From Omphiscola glabra (taxonomy: Eukaryota; Mollusca; Gastropoda; Lymnaeidae), in assembly GCA_964017045.1 (NCBI GenBank), contig OZ024807.1, forward strand, positions 21,436,053-21,500,052: a DNA stretch of 64,000 nt. The letters are read 5' to 3'. Below, in pieces: positions 35,450-49,099 of this stretch. The first letter of the stretch is position 1. The number at the start of each line of letters is the position of its first letter. A model generated the notes under the pieces. It was not told the origin of the DNA. It worked only from the letters and a program-made list of their open reading frames with translations, and ran no database searches. The position numbers were made by a program, and so were the translations under genes.

Positions 35450-36900
35450 GGTTGAAATTATATACACTAAAATAATGAAATATTCAGGATAAGATGATTC
35501 CCTTATATTTGTGGTTTTATATGTTGAAAAAAAGAATTATTGTATTTCCTACCCAGTACCTGACACTTCGAATAAGATATACAAATAGTTATTTCAGTTG
35601 TAAGATGAGTGATGGTTGAGAGGACTTAGAGAATATAATACTTTTTTTTTTTTTTTTTTTTAGTAGTCTGGTCAGCTTCGAGGGACGAAGAAATAAACGA
35701 TAAAGGTTATATACAAATATTTCACAATATGTTTAATTTTTTTAAGGTATTGTAGTGTATAGTATTAAGTGATATCATTATATAATGTACATATATCAAT
35801 TAATTAATTGAGTGCTTAGTAATTCACATCATGTCTTGATAAAACAAAGTATGGAAAGGAAGAAATTTTGTCAAATCATAGCTACTTAGATCTATCAATG
35901 TCAATACGGGACACTACTCAACAAGCTATTAATAAAATAACACTTTGTGGTTTGCCGTTCTTTGTTTGGGTATCTTTTGATACATAACAACGAGGCCCAC
36001 ACGGAAGGTACGTTAGGCTGCACTTACACTGGGTCCATATTTCCCCGCCAACCAAAACTGACACCCATACACGAAATATGTATATAAATATACCATGTTT
36101 TAGATAAACCAACATTCATGAAAACCAAACAATTTTAAACACTATAAATCAAAACGTCATATATATTAAACGTAATTTTGAAAAAAAGATAATTACGGCA
36201 TCATCATATGACACTGTATATCGGGAAGATCCTGAAGTTAATCATAACGTTGTACAGTGATTTAAAAAAAAGACTTTATTTGATACTGTTGGGACCGTCA
36301 TCACTTGGTTTATATTAAATCGAGTGTCTTGGCGCCAAATTAGATTGCGTGTCACGTGGCAGGGTTTCATGTTAGACAGTTTCATGTAAAAATTAAATAG
36401 TTTTTTATGCAACGAAAATACTGAAACTATTATTTTGCCTGGGGCTGTGTGATTACACTCAGGTTAGTCTTAACATTAAAAAAAAATATTTATTATTTCA
36501 TAAATTTAAATAAATTATAAAAAATGAACGTATTTTAGATTATAATTTTATTGTGTTGCCCGCTGAAGAAAAAAGCATATGATCAACCCTGATGAATAAA
36601 TTGCAAGTGACTTAATACACTTTTTTTTCCAGGTGAAATTATCTTGAACAAAGCTTACTCAATCCAAATTGCTTCAATCAATCAAATTTGGTGGTAACAA
36701 ATCGAAATGAGAATGTAAGAAATACACTTTATGGACACTAGGAGACGAGTTACCCAACAGGCATTTAGCATTTTGCCAACGAGTTCAGATTTCTAGTGAG
36801 CTCTGCTATTCGCTAGAAGGTTTTGCACCATGCATCACACCTGGCAATACCATATTATTAGATAGGGTTGATCTTAGTTCTAAGTAAACTATCACAAATC
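35450..36900. other. Intergenic DNA before the duplicated block
   Basis: A poly-T run at 35641-35662 and AT-rich sequence. A possible acceptor at 36621-36632 is followed by a 22-codon open stretch, but no donor and frame confirm it. Confidence 0.4.
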
Positions 36901-38004
36901 ATTTCGTGGACTTCTGGCCCCAACACGTTGCATGCTTTTAACAAAGCATCAATGTTGATTTCTCCAAAATTCTTTTTTCAACTTCTGAATACCTTCTTTA
37001 TAACATTAATTTAATACTATTAAAAAAAATGCACAAGACCCCGTTATAATGTGAATAGCTGGTAAGTACTCTTTCTATGGATTAACCAATTATATTTATT
37101 GAACGTTGTGCTGGGCCAAAAAAATGTGTTCAGATCTTAAAGGCTACTGTTTAAATTGTTTTTGGTTGTTGTCATTACAACTGTTCTAAAAAAACATAAA
37201 ATAGGAAGACCAAAAAAATAAAAGAAATAACAAAAAATATTAGGCGTGTATTCGCAACACAACTTCGTGTTTATTGAATGACACATGTAACAGGTCAAAT
37301 CCGTTTCTTTAACAAGTAAAGAGAAGAAGTATTTGCAAATAATATGACCACTACAAATGAAATTTAATCAGAAACAAACATCTAACCGGTATTTTAAGGA
37401 CACTACAGGAAAGAAAGAGGCAACGTTGATATGAACTTGTTGATGAGACACATATTTTGTAATCCTTGAAGACACGTTTCCGAAAACTGCAACTGTACTT
37501 TGGCATCTAAGACTTTCTGTATAATATACAGCAACGCTAGACCATGCTTCTGGATAATTTGAGACACTACTGTGTAAATTGGGTATGGCTTTGAGAAGTG
37601 GTGATTAGATAGGTGTAGATGTTTTGTGATTACTAGCTTAAAGGAATATCTTGAGATTTATGTTGTTGTTATTGACAATCATGAGATTGGCATAAAACGA
37701 CTAGGGACACAATTTTAATTGTTACAATAATAGAAATCTCGGTAATTGAGTAAATGATCATATACCCGGTATGACTTGCCCCGTTATGACATTGGTTGAC
37801 TATGACGAGTCTTAAAGTCAGATCAGACTAGTGTATGAAGTCAAGGGCCCCGCAAAACTGAATTTGCCCAAGATTTGGCAACGCCCAAGTGCCAGCCCTG
37901 CTTTGCTGTTCACATAATGTATCATTGACTGAACTATACATCAATTAATAACTTTTTTAATAGGTAGCATAATTAGAAGTACGAATAAAATGCTTAAAGA
38001 AATG

Positions 38005-38262
38005 TAGTAATAGCATTTAGTCAAAATGGACCCGGACATGAAGCGCCGCCATTCGCACGCGGGTCCCATTAGACTCAATGCTACTCCGATGTCATTTGTT
38101 GTAGTTTAATTTAGTTAAACTGAAGAAGTAATTTTACAAACGTATAGCCCATTCAATTATCTTTCATTTGATAACAAATTTTGTCTTACGAACCCGATAA
38201 AAATAGTTTAAATAGTTTTCAAATCCCAACCTCTCACTTCTGGTACCCTGCTGCGAATAGTC
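38005..38262 (-). repeat. Dispersed repeat, copy 2
   Basis: It matches the family at 4570-4825 in reverse, with the quasi-palindromic GGACCC...GGGTCC block left in the opposite relative orientation. Confidence 0.65.
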
Positions 38263-38687
38263 ACAGCCATTTGTTTAAATTTTATTTTTTAATGATTGAT
38301 TATGGATAAAGATAAATAGCCTAATATTTGTCCAATTAAACTTTGGCTTTTTTTTATTCAAAGATATTTATAATTGTTTGATTAACAAGACTTCATATTT
38401 TTAATTATTAATAACATTCGGAAGAACACATTATTAATTTGCAAATTTGAAATATTTTTTTTATGGATAAAAAAGATCACAAGTCTAATAAATTAAAAAA
38501 AAAAACGTACGCATTTTAGTCTTTATTATATTTATAATAATAAAAATGAATTTCCTTATTTTTTATACTTTTTAATACATATTTATATCTGTAAAGTCAC
38601 TGTCTGATGGAGCAGTTTTCCTTTTGAAAGATACATTTCTTATTTAAAAATAAAAGCAAATAAAATGGTTAATTTTTGTTGTTTTAT

Positions 38688-39165
<478 letters not shown>

Positions 39166-39171
39166 TTTTAA

Positions 39172-40215
39172 GATAAGATAAGATAATATTATTTATTGAA
39201 CCAATGAAAGGGAAATATTTTTTCATTGTATCGTACATTTTCTGCACAAAAATAAAACACTTTAAACTTAAGACATATACATTAAATTAATTTCACCTTT
39301 AAAAAAAAAACAACAACTGTCATTCAGTGAACGCTTTAAGTTATTTCAGGGACTTAATTGTTCTCATTTCGTTTTGTGACTTCTGGGGAACACGCTGGCT
39401 ATTTGGTAAAGATTGTGGGACAAAATAATTTTTATTTCTTTCAGTCCTTGTCTTGAGAGAATGATTTCGTCCCGAACGGGCCAATCTTAAGTATCTGCGA
39501 TGAAGAGGGTCTGATCTATCTTCGAAATGGGTTTAATTTTATTATAAAATATATCTTCAAATAGTTCTTCCATTGAAGGATGTTTAGCTTGTGTTAAGTT
39601 TCTGGCTTTCTTGTTTAGTTATTTTATTCGGAGTTTAATATCAGACGATGAATACCCACACCAGCAGGTACTACTGAAATTAAGTAGACGTCCAATTGTT
39701 GCACTGTGGAATAAATTAACGACTTGTTTGTTTACCCCGAAATTGTATACTATTTTTTTAGAGTAGAACAATATTTGGTTTAATTGTGTACACATCATTT
39801 GACCGTGCTCATGCCATGTTAGATTATTAATAATGGTAACACCTGAGTACTTATATGCCTCTACTTTCTCTACACTTTGATTTTTCATTTTGAGATCTGT
39901 AATCTGCTGTTTTCTCCGCCTCCTGAAATCAGAAAACATTTGTTTTTGAGACATTCAGCTCGAGAACATTTTTATCGTACCAATTGATACTTAAGTTGCT
40001 GTATAAGCCTTCTCTGTCAGATATTAAGTCAAAGAGGGTGGTATCATCAGCAAATTTGAAGGTACGAACGGTGACATTTAAGCAAGGAATATCATTGGTT
40101 TATATTATATACAGTACAGGGTTTATAACGCAACCTTTTGGCGCACGGGTGCTTATTTGTCTGGTTAGAGATTGTTGGTCATTTACCTTGACCTGTAGGC
40201 GATTTGTTTAAAAGT
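39172..40215 (-). mobile_element. LINE relic (CR1/Rex1-like reverse transcriptase)
   Basis: On the minus strand from about 40195 it reads APKGCVINPVLYIIYTNDIP, then TFKFADDTTLFDLISDREGL, which holds the FADD catalytic box. It continues through NVLELNVSKTNVF in a shifted frame to a 111-residue open stretch (39954-39619) with VEKVEAYKYSGVTIINNLTW. The 3' end is ATAAATAATATTATCTTATC-type sequence, which runs into the (TATC)n block. It is 5'-truncated with at least one frameshift. It sits inside the B' pseudogene block, where the signal exon would be expected. Confidence 0.85.
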
Positions 40216-40814
40216 TCAGTATCCAATCATGACTATTTAAATTTACACCCATCTAGGAAAGTGTATGTATTTAAATGTGCTATTGATTTAAAAATGATAG
40301 ATGGGATTTATCTTTTTTCTTCTTTAAAGAAAATAATATATTTTTATTGACACAAATTATTCGTGTCTAATTAATATATTTTAAGTCTGATTTAAATGAC
40401 AAATACTTTTTAATTAGTAGAAAGGAGGGCGTCACCACATTTTATTGTTGACGAAATTTAGAAGCATTAGATTGCGATATCTCAAGATACGAGCATTTTT
40501 ATTATCTATTCTTGTAATAAAAAAAAATTAAACAAGACTGGGATTGACATCTCACTAATGCATTGCATAATGAAAATATAAACATTTGATTAACTATCGG
40601 TTATCTATGAATTTTTGTTTGTATTAACAAAATGTTGTTCTTTTAACTAAAGCATTGTAAGTCTAATGGTTCTATTTTTAATTATTAGTATTTGTATTTT
40701 TTAATGTATTCTTCATTTCCCCCTTGTCTTGAATTAGAAAGGCCTTCACCAAAATTATTGTTAATTCATTCTAAAAAATATTTCATGTGGAATTAATTTT
40801 TTTTTTTCTTTTCA

Positions 40815-41749
40815 AGAATCAAGCTAAGTATTGTCGTGTGAAAATGCAAAGAAGGAACCGATCACATGATACAATTTAAAGCCAATACTAATTGTAGTAC
40901 AAAGCAATTTTTAAGTTTACACAAACTGGACTATTTCAAAATCTGATAAATACAAAGTGTTAATAAATACTGATGGAATTGGATATAAAATTTCTGTGTT
41001 AATATACAATATAACGATTGAAGAACTTAATGGGAAAACTAAAATTTGGTTTCACATAACGCCCAAACAAAAGAGCAGACTACTTTGATATTGTAAGTAT
41101 ATCTTCTTTTCTTGTAATGTTAAAGACACAAACATGTATGGACGTAAATGAGTAATTAGTATTTATTAATTTAAGATTTAAACATATACAATTGCCAACA
41201 TTATTTTCAATATTAGTAATTTTAAAAAAATAAAAAAAATAGAACACGAAATTGAATCAAGTGTAAAGTGAAAGAAACATAAAAAAAGTTTGGATTAATC
41301 AACTTAACGACAACTACAAGTTAACATTTAAAAACGTTTCTTCTTTTATTTTCTTGTTTAGTACGACCCAAACATAATTATTGTCGTAAATATGAAGTAG
41401 TAGATGGATTGCATTTAAACTGTGGGCCTGGAAAATGTACCCTAAACCTGAATGTCTGTTTGAATCAAGCAATGTATATGTGAGTGAACTAACTGTTTAT
41501 TCCTTATATATTGAAAAAAGAGAAAGCAAATTCTATTTGTATCTAATATTAATGTATTTACTTAAATTCAGTTGAATTCCACGACACTTGCTTTCTTCGA
41601 CGAATTCTATTGCATGATAAATTGCACAGCTTTTTTACCATATTCAAGTGAACAGCCAATTGTTAATGTGACAGTATTCCTAAATATTACAGGGCACGAG
41701 AGTGACAAACACATATGTGTGATAAAACAAAAAAACATCCTCAAGTTAG
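40815..41749 (+). pseudogene. Pseudogene B': broken copy of gene B exons 2-4
   Basis: Three exon-like segments match gene B closely: about 40817-41094 with B exon 2, 41362-41480 with exon 3, and 41572-41749 with exon 4. The first has an in-frame stop soon after its start (TCA AGC TAA), a 1-base loss, an internal deletion of roughly 30 bases and a late TGA. The second has lost a base near GTGGGCCTGG. The third is intact (178 nt, same splice phases, LNSTTLAFFDEFYCMINCTA). No signal exon is visible upstream. Copies of B exons 5-7 are not seen downstream. It cannot make a full receptor. Confidence 0.85.
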
Positions 41750-42443
41750 GTAATGAAATTTCTTCTTTTTTTATAATTCCTAAGGTCATTAAATGAGCGC
41801 AAATATATTTTTCAACATTTTTTGAATTATAATTTTTATTTCTAAGAATAGCAACTTCTTACCATTTTAAATTACAATCATTAAAATAAACTAGGAAAAA
41901 AAAAATTGCATTATTTCTATGTAAGCAAGAATCTTATGCTAGATATTAAATTTTATAATATATACTAAATATTAAGATTAATATATGAATATAATTTTCA
42001 AATATGTAAGTTTTTGGAATTTGTGTTTATTTTCGATGTGCACTATCAAATTTTAGATCAAATTTTTTTAAAAAATATATCATTCAAGTCATCATTTAAG
42101 CATTTACTTAAAGATTATATTTTTTATTAAGTCCTTTCTTATGTCTTTCACTCACTCACTCATAACTGATGTAATAATAGAACAGACTGATGTTGTAGTT
42201 CCACCCTTGATGCAAAGACATTATATTAAAGTAAAATAAAAAATTCAGATGTATGAATTATCTCTAAATACATTTAATTTCGTATATTATGAAACACATT
42301 TTAAAAACAAAACACACCATATGAATTCGAAATGAAGTCTTTTTTTCACACAATATGGTAGTCTGTATTAGTTTTTAATAATAAGTTGATTTCTATTAAT
42401 TATCATAGTTTGTCTTCGTTTTATTATTTTGCTTTTTTTTTAG

Positions 42444-42558
42444 TGCCAAACTTTTTCGCAAAATGGAGGTAACACACATACTGACTATGCTGTTCTGAAA
42501 TGTACAAGACAGAATAACACAAGCTTTTATACCAATGGCAGTTTTAACATTATTTAAA
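42444..42558 (+). pseudogene. Possible orphan Ig-like exon fragment
   Basis: After the acceptor GCTTTTTTTTTAG the phase-0 frame reads TDYAVLKCTRQNNTSFYTNG and then stops. The cysteine and sequon context is Ig-like. It may be a decayed further Ig exon of B', but the frame does not follow from the exon at 41749 (phase 1) and no donor is clear. Confidence 0.3.
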
Positions 42559-42778
42559 ACTTTGATATTTCTAGACGATTTTAAATATCATCAAATGTTT
42601 AAAATGATTTATTTTTTTGTTGGTCATCTCGTTACTTTAAGAAACATTTTTTTTTCTCAATGAAAATTTAATTTGTACACACAATTGATCACCTTTTTGG
42701 AAAGAATAAAGACGCATGTAGTAATGAGTTTCCGCTAGCATATTTCGTGTTTCTTGTGTAGTAAATAAATGTCTTCTG

Positions 42779-43758
42779 CAGGGGTCTCAAACTCAAATTA
42801 TCCGGAGACCGCATAAGATAGAGTATGAGTGTGTCTGGGCCGCTACAAGTATTCAAAGCTATTTTAAAATCAATAAAGTACAACTGTTACGATGTGCTCA
42901 ACGTTTATTAATAACACATAAACACAATAAAGGTTCTCAAGAAATAGACCATAACACGGCGTATCGCTGTTAAAGTCATTATATCCTTAGTAATAAAACT
43001 AAATTCCCTGTGATCTAAAGTAAAAGTATTCAGCTAATAATTGTTATAAAAATAATGAGCTTCCGGTAAGACGAAAAAGAATCAAATAAAAATTTAAAAA
43101 ATGGCGATACACAATGGCGAAGTTAAAACTAAAGAGAGCTCAAACAGAAAGCATGAGCAGGCAATATTTATGAAATATTGATGCGAAGGAAGACGCTATT
43201 TTAAGGAAAATGAAATTTGATTTATTTAATCGTGGGAAAGGTATTTTTGACTTAGGCTATTATGAAAGTGACCAAGCTGGCTGGCGTGGAATTTCCCTCA
43301 CTCGTCACTCGTACACATTAGCAGCATTTGTATTAGGGATTCTTTGATAGGGGCATTAAGAGCTCGCGCTTGACGGCCCACCGACGCCATCTTCTATGTG
43401 ACGATAGTGACTCAGATTGCTTCAGTTTACACAATTATGGTTGTGCATTACCAAATAAGAGACTTTAAAATATTTTTATATATGTGTAAATACTATTCCA
43501 GGAGTGTCTTCTCAAAACCACACTTAAGATATGTTTCTCTTAAAAACTGCTATAAAAAAAACGTTTAGTCCGATTTTAAAACGGGGTTTTACCATTATAA
43601 TTCACGTCCGAACCTATACAAACATAAGTCAAATTAGTATTAGACTAAATGATGACATTCGACTTAAGCTGTCATAGAGGGTTACATAACAGAATGAGAA
43701 TGGGGAAAACGCGCGGGACGCATTAACATTAAAGTTTGCTGCGAGTTTGAGACCCCTG
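42779..43758. mobile_element. Non-autonomous hAT-type DNA transposon (980 bp)
   Basis: The ends are perfect inverted repeats, CAGGGGTCTCAAACTC and GAGTTTGAGACCCCTG. They are flanked by 8-bp sites GTCTTCTG and CTCTACTG, which match at 6 of 8 positions, as expected for an aged hAT target-site duplication. The interior has no transposase frame. It lies between the B' exons and the ITIM exon. Confidence 0.85.
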
Positions 43759-43845
43759 CTCTACTGTATTGTGCACTTTCACAATTATGTTAATGTTTTG
43801 AACAGGTTACACATTTAGTTGGATGAATGTATCGTTATCTGTAAT

Positions 43846-45120
43846 TCTTCTTCTTCTTCTTCTTCTGCTATATATTAAGGGCCCAAGATTAATTTATTGA
43901 TCATTATGGCTCCTATGAATGTAGATGGGATTTGCAATGTCTCTGTGCCTGGTGTTGATGAGGATATTTCACTGGTTACAAGAGTAACTGTTTGAGGGTA
44001 TCATGCACTAGGGGTTGGAAGGCCTGAGGCAATAGACGCAAATGAGTCAAGTGTTGTCGCCTCAAGTGATCCTTTTGGAAGCTTGTTCCAGTCCCTGATT
44101 GTCTTTGGTAGGAATGAGAAGTTCCTATACTGGCTTCTCGCTGGTATGAGCCGGAACTGCCTGTCATGGCCTCGTCGTTGTCTATGGGGGAGAGGGACGA
44201 ATTTCTGTTTAATGCCAGAACAATGGACTAGCCCATTATTTATCTTGTAAATCATGGAGAGCCTGGACTGTCGTCGTCGTTCCTCCAATAGTGACCAGCC
44301 CAGTGTTTCCAGCATGCTGCCAACACTAGAGGTATTTCTGTAACGGTTCAGGACAAAGCGTGCTGCCCGTCGCTGTACTGCCTCCAACCTGTCGATGCTC
44401 TTCTGAGTGAATAGGTCCCAGACCGAAGATGCATAATCTAAAAGCGGCCGGACAAAGGCTTTATAGGCTCTTTCTTTCACACCGGAGTTGCTGATCTTTA
44501 GATTACGCCTTAAGAACCCCAGGGTCTTGTTTGCCTGGTTGCACACATTGTTAATATGCTCGTCCCAGCGGACCTCTCTCTGAATGGTAACACCCAGGTT
44601 TCTTACGGAGGAAACTGACTCAAGCAAATGACCATGCAATTCATAGTGGTAGCGTAGAGGAGTACAACTTCTAGAGACGTACAGTGTCTGGCACTTGGAT
44701 GGATGAAATTACATGTCCTAGCTCGCCTCCCACTCAGCTAACCGATTGAGATCCTCTTGTAGCTGGTCCTGGTCAGATCTGTTGGTGATCGTCTTGTACA
44801 CTGCTGTGTCATCTGCGAACAGTCTTGCGTGGATATCAGTTTCTCGGGTAGGTCATTGATGTATGCCAGGAACAAACAAGGGCCTAGCACCGAGCCCTGG
44901 GGACCCCTGACTTAACACTGTCAAAGGACGAGCTTGCACCGTCCACCACTACTGCTTGGTTGTTGAAGAAGCTATAGATCCATGTTTTAGTAGTGCCTTG
45001 GATCCCATATCTCTGAAGTTTGTGTAGAAGCAAACTATGATTGACACGGTCAAAGGCCTTAGAGATGTCCATCACCAGCACATCAGTTTGCTTGCTGTTT
45101 TCTAGATTTGTCATCTAGCC
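43846..45120 (-). mobile_element. Jockey/CR1-like LINE, 5'-truncated
   Basis: On the minus strand, 45114-44884 gives DVLVMDISKAFDRVNHSLLL (palm region) up to SGVPRARC. The next part, with the DD box, is frameshifted. A 212-residue open stretch (44639-44001) then gives the C-terminal region, with VSSVRNLGVTIQREVRWDEH, LDYASSVWDLFTQKSIDRLE and VQRRAARFVLNRY. The 3' tail is (GAA)n, seen as (TTC)n at 43846-43866. It aligns with the older relic at 17045-18290. Confidence 0.88.
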
Positions 45121-45145
45121 ATTGTGATATTAATAGGGCTTCTAG

Positions 45146-45162
45146 TTACATGAAATGCAGAC
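45146..45162 (+). other. Possible 17-nt microexon before the ITIM exon
   Basis: TTCTAG precedes and GTAAGT follows a 17-nt segment whose phase (2 in, 1 out) would join correctly to the exon at 45677. Given the tail microexons of gene B this is possible, but a match this short can easily arise by chance. Confidence 0.2.
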
Positions 45163-45676
45163 GTAAGTTAAAATTTTATAATTAAAATATTATTAAATTT
45201 AAATGAAAGTGGCCTTACATGACTGCAGAAGTATTCATAATTGGTCTATTTTCATTTCAAATATAAAGCATTATTTATTTTAATGTGTTAATAAAATTAT
45301 TTTACAAATTATTGTGTAAGTTTCTTGTCTTTTTTTTTCAAGCCTAAAATATATTGTTCCTATATTCATTATTCCAATCCAATAAAACTAGAGGCAAACC
45401 TACAAAGAATTTTTCAGGATTTTTATGACAAACCTTATTATAGTGTACTAAATGTATGGATTCATTATGTCCTTTAAAAAAGCAACAACATAAAAATATA
45501 ACAAAATTACATTAAATTGTGTCATACATCATTGATGAAGTTAGAATTATTTTTATATGTCATTACAAATCACTTTGAGAAAACCAACATTTAATGCGTC
45601 AAAAGATATCAAATTAAGTAGAAGCACTACTCTCAGGTTATTTTAATAACGCCTTTATTTTACATCTCATCAACAG

Positions 45677-45870
45677 ATGTTTGCTCTAATAAACAGATTA
45701 TTTTACCAGACAATGTTATTGAGCTACAACAATTCAATGCTGATAATATCGATTACTATGTAATTCAATTTGATGGGAATGAACAAGTAATGAGTCCACA
45801 TATCAGGATAGACTATGATTCTATAGAACACTATCATCAATATGAAACATTCAATGGAACACCGAGTTAA
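45677..45870 (+). CDS. Terminal exon with two ITIM-like motifs (receptor tail)
   Basis: The acceptor CATCTCATCAACAG is followed by a phase-1 frame of 64 codons ending in TAA. It carries NIDYYVIQF and RIDYDSIEHY. Both contain I-x-Y-x-x-I, the immunoreceptor tyrosine-based inhibitory motif, known in other receptors to recruit SH2 phosphatases when phosphorylated. Further tyrosines follow (EHYHQYETF). The phase matches the phase-1 junctions of the gene B tail. It lies 3.9 kb after the last B' Ig exon, with a LINE and a hAT-type element between, so its own receptor body is not evident. It is either the surviving tail of B' or part of a gene whose other exons I cannot see. Confidence 0.6.
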
Positions 45871-46186
45871 CTATTTATTGTTTATAACACTGTGATGTTA
45901 CACGATATTAATATTATCTCCTAGACTCCTAGCGAAATATTTATTTCATTAGCTAATCTTCAGTTATTGTTCTCACTGTGTATTTTTTTAAAAGTATTAT
46001 TATCATTTTGTTAGGCAGCCAGATTTTTCTGGTTAATCTGATACAATACTCGTAAATAAGAATAATACATTAGCAAAGAATGTGCATTTTTTAACAATAC
46101 TTTTTTCAAGTCGGTCAGCAAGTTTTTCGTTAAGTTACATTTTATCATGCTCTGTTTGTATTGTATGTTTATAAATTATGTCAATT

Positions 46187-46192
46187 AATAAA
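46187..46192 (+). terminator. Polyadenylation signal after the ITIM exon
   Basis: AATAAA lies 317 bp after the TAA, in AT-rich sequence. Confidence 0.45.
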
Positions 46193-46199
46193 GTACAAT

Positions 46200-49000
46200 T
46201 TAGAGCATCATGTTTCCGTTTCCGTAATGTAATTATTTAATTCACTCTTAATTTTCAGGTTTGCTAAGTTTATATTTCAAATGTATTTTTTTAAATATAT
46301 TTTATTCTTTGAAAGAAATAAGGAAATACATTTTTTTTCTAGACATGTACTCTACGCTGTAGAGACCCAGTTCCCACCAAATACGATCGTTTAGGGTTTA
46401 AACTTTGCTTCTATGAAATGGGGGCGACGGTCACTATGCTTTCTTTCTATTAAAATTGGTTCGTAACTTTAACAAATCAGGAGCAGTGCAAAAGAGAATA
46501 AATCCGTATGATAGATGCAGTTCAAACAGTTTTTATCACATGTATCCACTCTTAGCGAGGCGTATTTTTATGTCGTTTTTTAACTTTTTTATAATGGAAT
46601 TTTATTACACACAACATTTAACAAATGGGAGTATGAATGAAATTAACCATATCGTAAATGATTCATACCATATTAAAGATTAATATAATGTTGTAATTAC
46701 ATTGACATCTTGGGAATGTCAAGCAGAACGTTTCAGAATGAACGGCGTCATTGCGCGATAACGAAAGCTTATCAGATGTGTAGTAGGTGCAATCACAAGC
46801 CATGTTCACAAAATCGAGCGTGTTTATGTTCTTAAGAGATGCAATTCTTTACATGACTTAAATAATACATATATCTGGTATTCTAAAGTCTTAGATATTG
46901 TTTTTATACAATTTTTCTTTTCTTTATTGTTCTTTTGAGTTTTTTAGGGGGTTGGGGGGGGGCAGGTTCCGAAGTGTATGAGTTCGGTGTCAACAATGCG
47001 AATTTTATACTGCAGTACTTTTTTTTTTACTGAAACTGCCAAATTAGTGGTTCCGGGTTCTTTTTGACCGACCCTTTCAACAACTATAGGCATCGGTGTA
47101 TGTGTACATCTACAAACAAGTACATTCATATATTAAAATACGACAGTGACACTTCATAAAATTATAGTTTTTCTTTAATATTAATAATCACATATGTATG
47201 ACAAGACAATGTGACATATGGGTGTATCTAGCATTCTCCCAACACATGCTGATTATTATTTTTATTAATTGATGTAGGACATTTTTTAAATTTATATTTA
47301 AGATTAAATAACCAGCCATTACATACAAATTGCTTCCCTGTGGGGCGTTGACCAAATTTCCTTTATTTCAGCATCATTTCAGCCATTGAGGAAACTATAT
47401 CTTTAATTCTTTCAACCACCCCAACTATTGGGGAAAGGAGATTATTGATTACTTTACCACGCAACTATAGCAAATGTTAAATTATCTTCTTTCCCAAATG
47501 GCTGCGGTTGTGCTGTCATAAATGATCTCCCTCTCCCATTATTTGGTGCGGTAATGTGATAAATAATCTACAACCAAGGCTCAAATTTTATGTTTAATTA
47601 ATGGTTTACGTAATTTTTAAAGATTTTTTTAGATAGATTATCTCTGAAATTTATATTTTAAATAAGAGTGAATCTATATGAACCTGTAACACACTTGTTT
47701 CCCTTTGTCGAAATGAACAAGGAATGTGTGCTTTCTTTACTCTTATTCTTTTCATTGAGACAGCAAATAAATATTATTAGACTGAAAACTATAAAATTTA
47801 AGATGTTTTTTCACATCAGTGTGAATCAAGGAACTAGTACTTTTCTGGCACCATGACATTTAGTTACGGCTCAAAGTTATCGTCTATACAATAATCATAG
47901 ATTTTTGCATATTATTATCACTTAATGTTTTAAATACCAAAATATATCGTACATTAAAAACATACTGTGTCTTATGCGATCACAGTAAATATTAATGAAA
48001 AGAAAGCACAAGCGAATGCGTAAAATGGTCACATCAATCAAGTGGGACCCATTATATAATCTTATCAGTTTCCTTAATTTGTACATGTCTTTCGAAAAAA
48101 AAATGGAATTCATCATTAAAACAAATAAAACACTACACATATGTATCACATATTATTTTATTGTTATTTTCTGTGTTATGCGCATATTGCTTTAAAATAA
48201 TTCAAATTATTAGGAAAAGGAAAATAATGATTTATCTGCGGTATTTATTTGAGTTGGCCTTCATACCAAAAATCTAAATGTATGTTAAATTATACTTTTT
48301 TAAAAGGCCGTCGTGCTAGAATACATTTTGACGCGCAAATATAGTTGAGAAATCCCCCTCCATTATATATATATATATACATATAAGGAACTATGTCTAA
48401 TTATTTTTTTTTTTAATTGCCACTGAACTCAGAAAACTAATAATTCGAAATAATTTGAAAGTTTATGTTTTACCCAACTAAAAATATATTACTTTTTTAT
48501 CCATTCAAAAGCTAGTCAGAATACGATAGTTCATTTGAAACATATGCTATTCTAGAAATGCGATGTTTTGCTGTATCTAGCTGGTTAAAGTCTGAAAAGA
48601 GTACAGTTTAGAAAACAAATAAAATACAAGACCTTAACAAATCAATAGTCGCATCTTTTCAGGCTTGACAAAATCATATGACCTAAAATCGACGACATGT
48701 CTTGTTGTTTTTTTTTTTTTTAAATATGTTTTATTATAAATTTCTCCTCAACTAATTATGTAAATACTTGAATGGATTTATGTTGGACTTACTACCAATT
48801 TTTAAACTTTACCTTTGCAATAGCTGTAATACTGCAGTCTACTAATTAGTGCTTTTTAAAGATTTTGGAATAGAAAATGTATTTTTATATTCACTGATAA
48901 TTATTCGCTTTCAATTTAGTTTTAAACGTTACTACAGATAATAAATATGACTATTGATTGTACATGCTTCAACATATTTTTTATTATTATTATTTTTGTT
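46200..49000. other. AT-rich intergenic DNA
   Basis: Short open frames without motifs and one G-run near 46950. No exon or mobile element is supported. Confidence 0.5.
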
Positions 49001-49099
49001 TGTAGTACGTTTTTTTATAGCGTATTACCCCAACCTAAGCTTTGCTCACAACGATGTACATAAAATGTAACAAACATAAGCATGAACTTAATATTAAGA

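Noticed and set aside
36632..36700. Possible exon after a strong acceptor
   Set aside because: The frame is only 22 codons long, no donor fits, and it has no counterpart in the intact duplicate.
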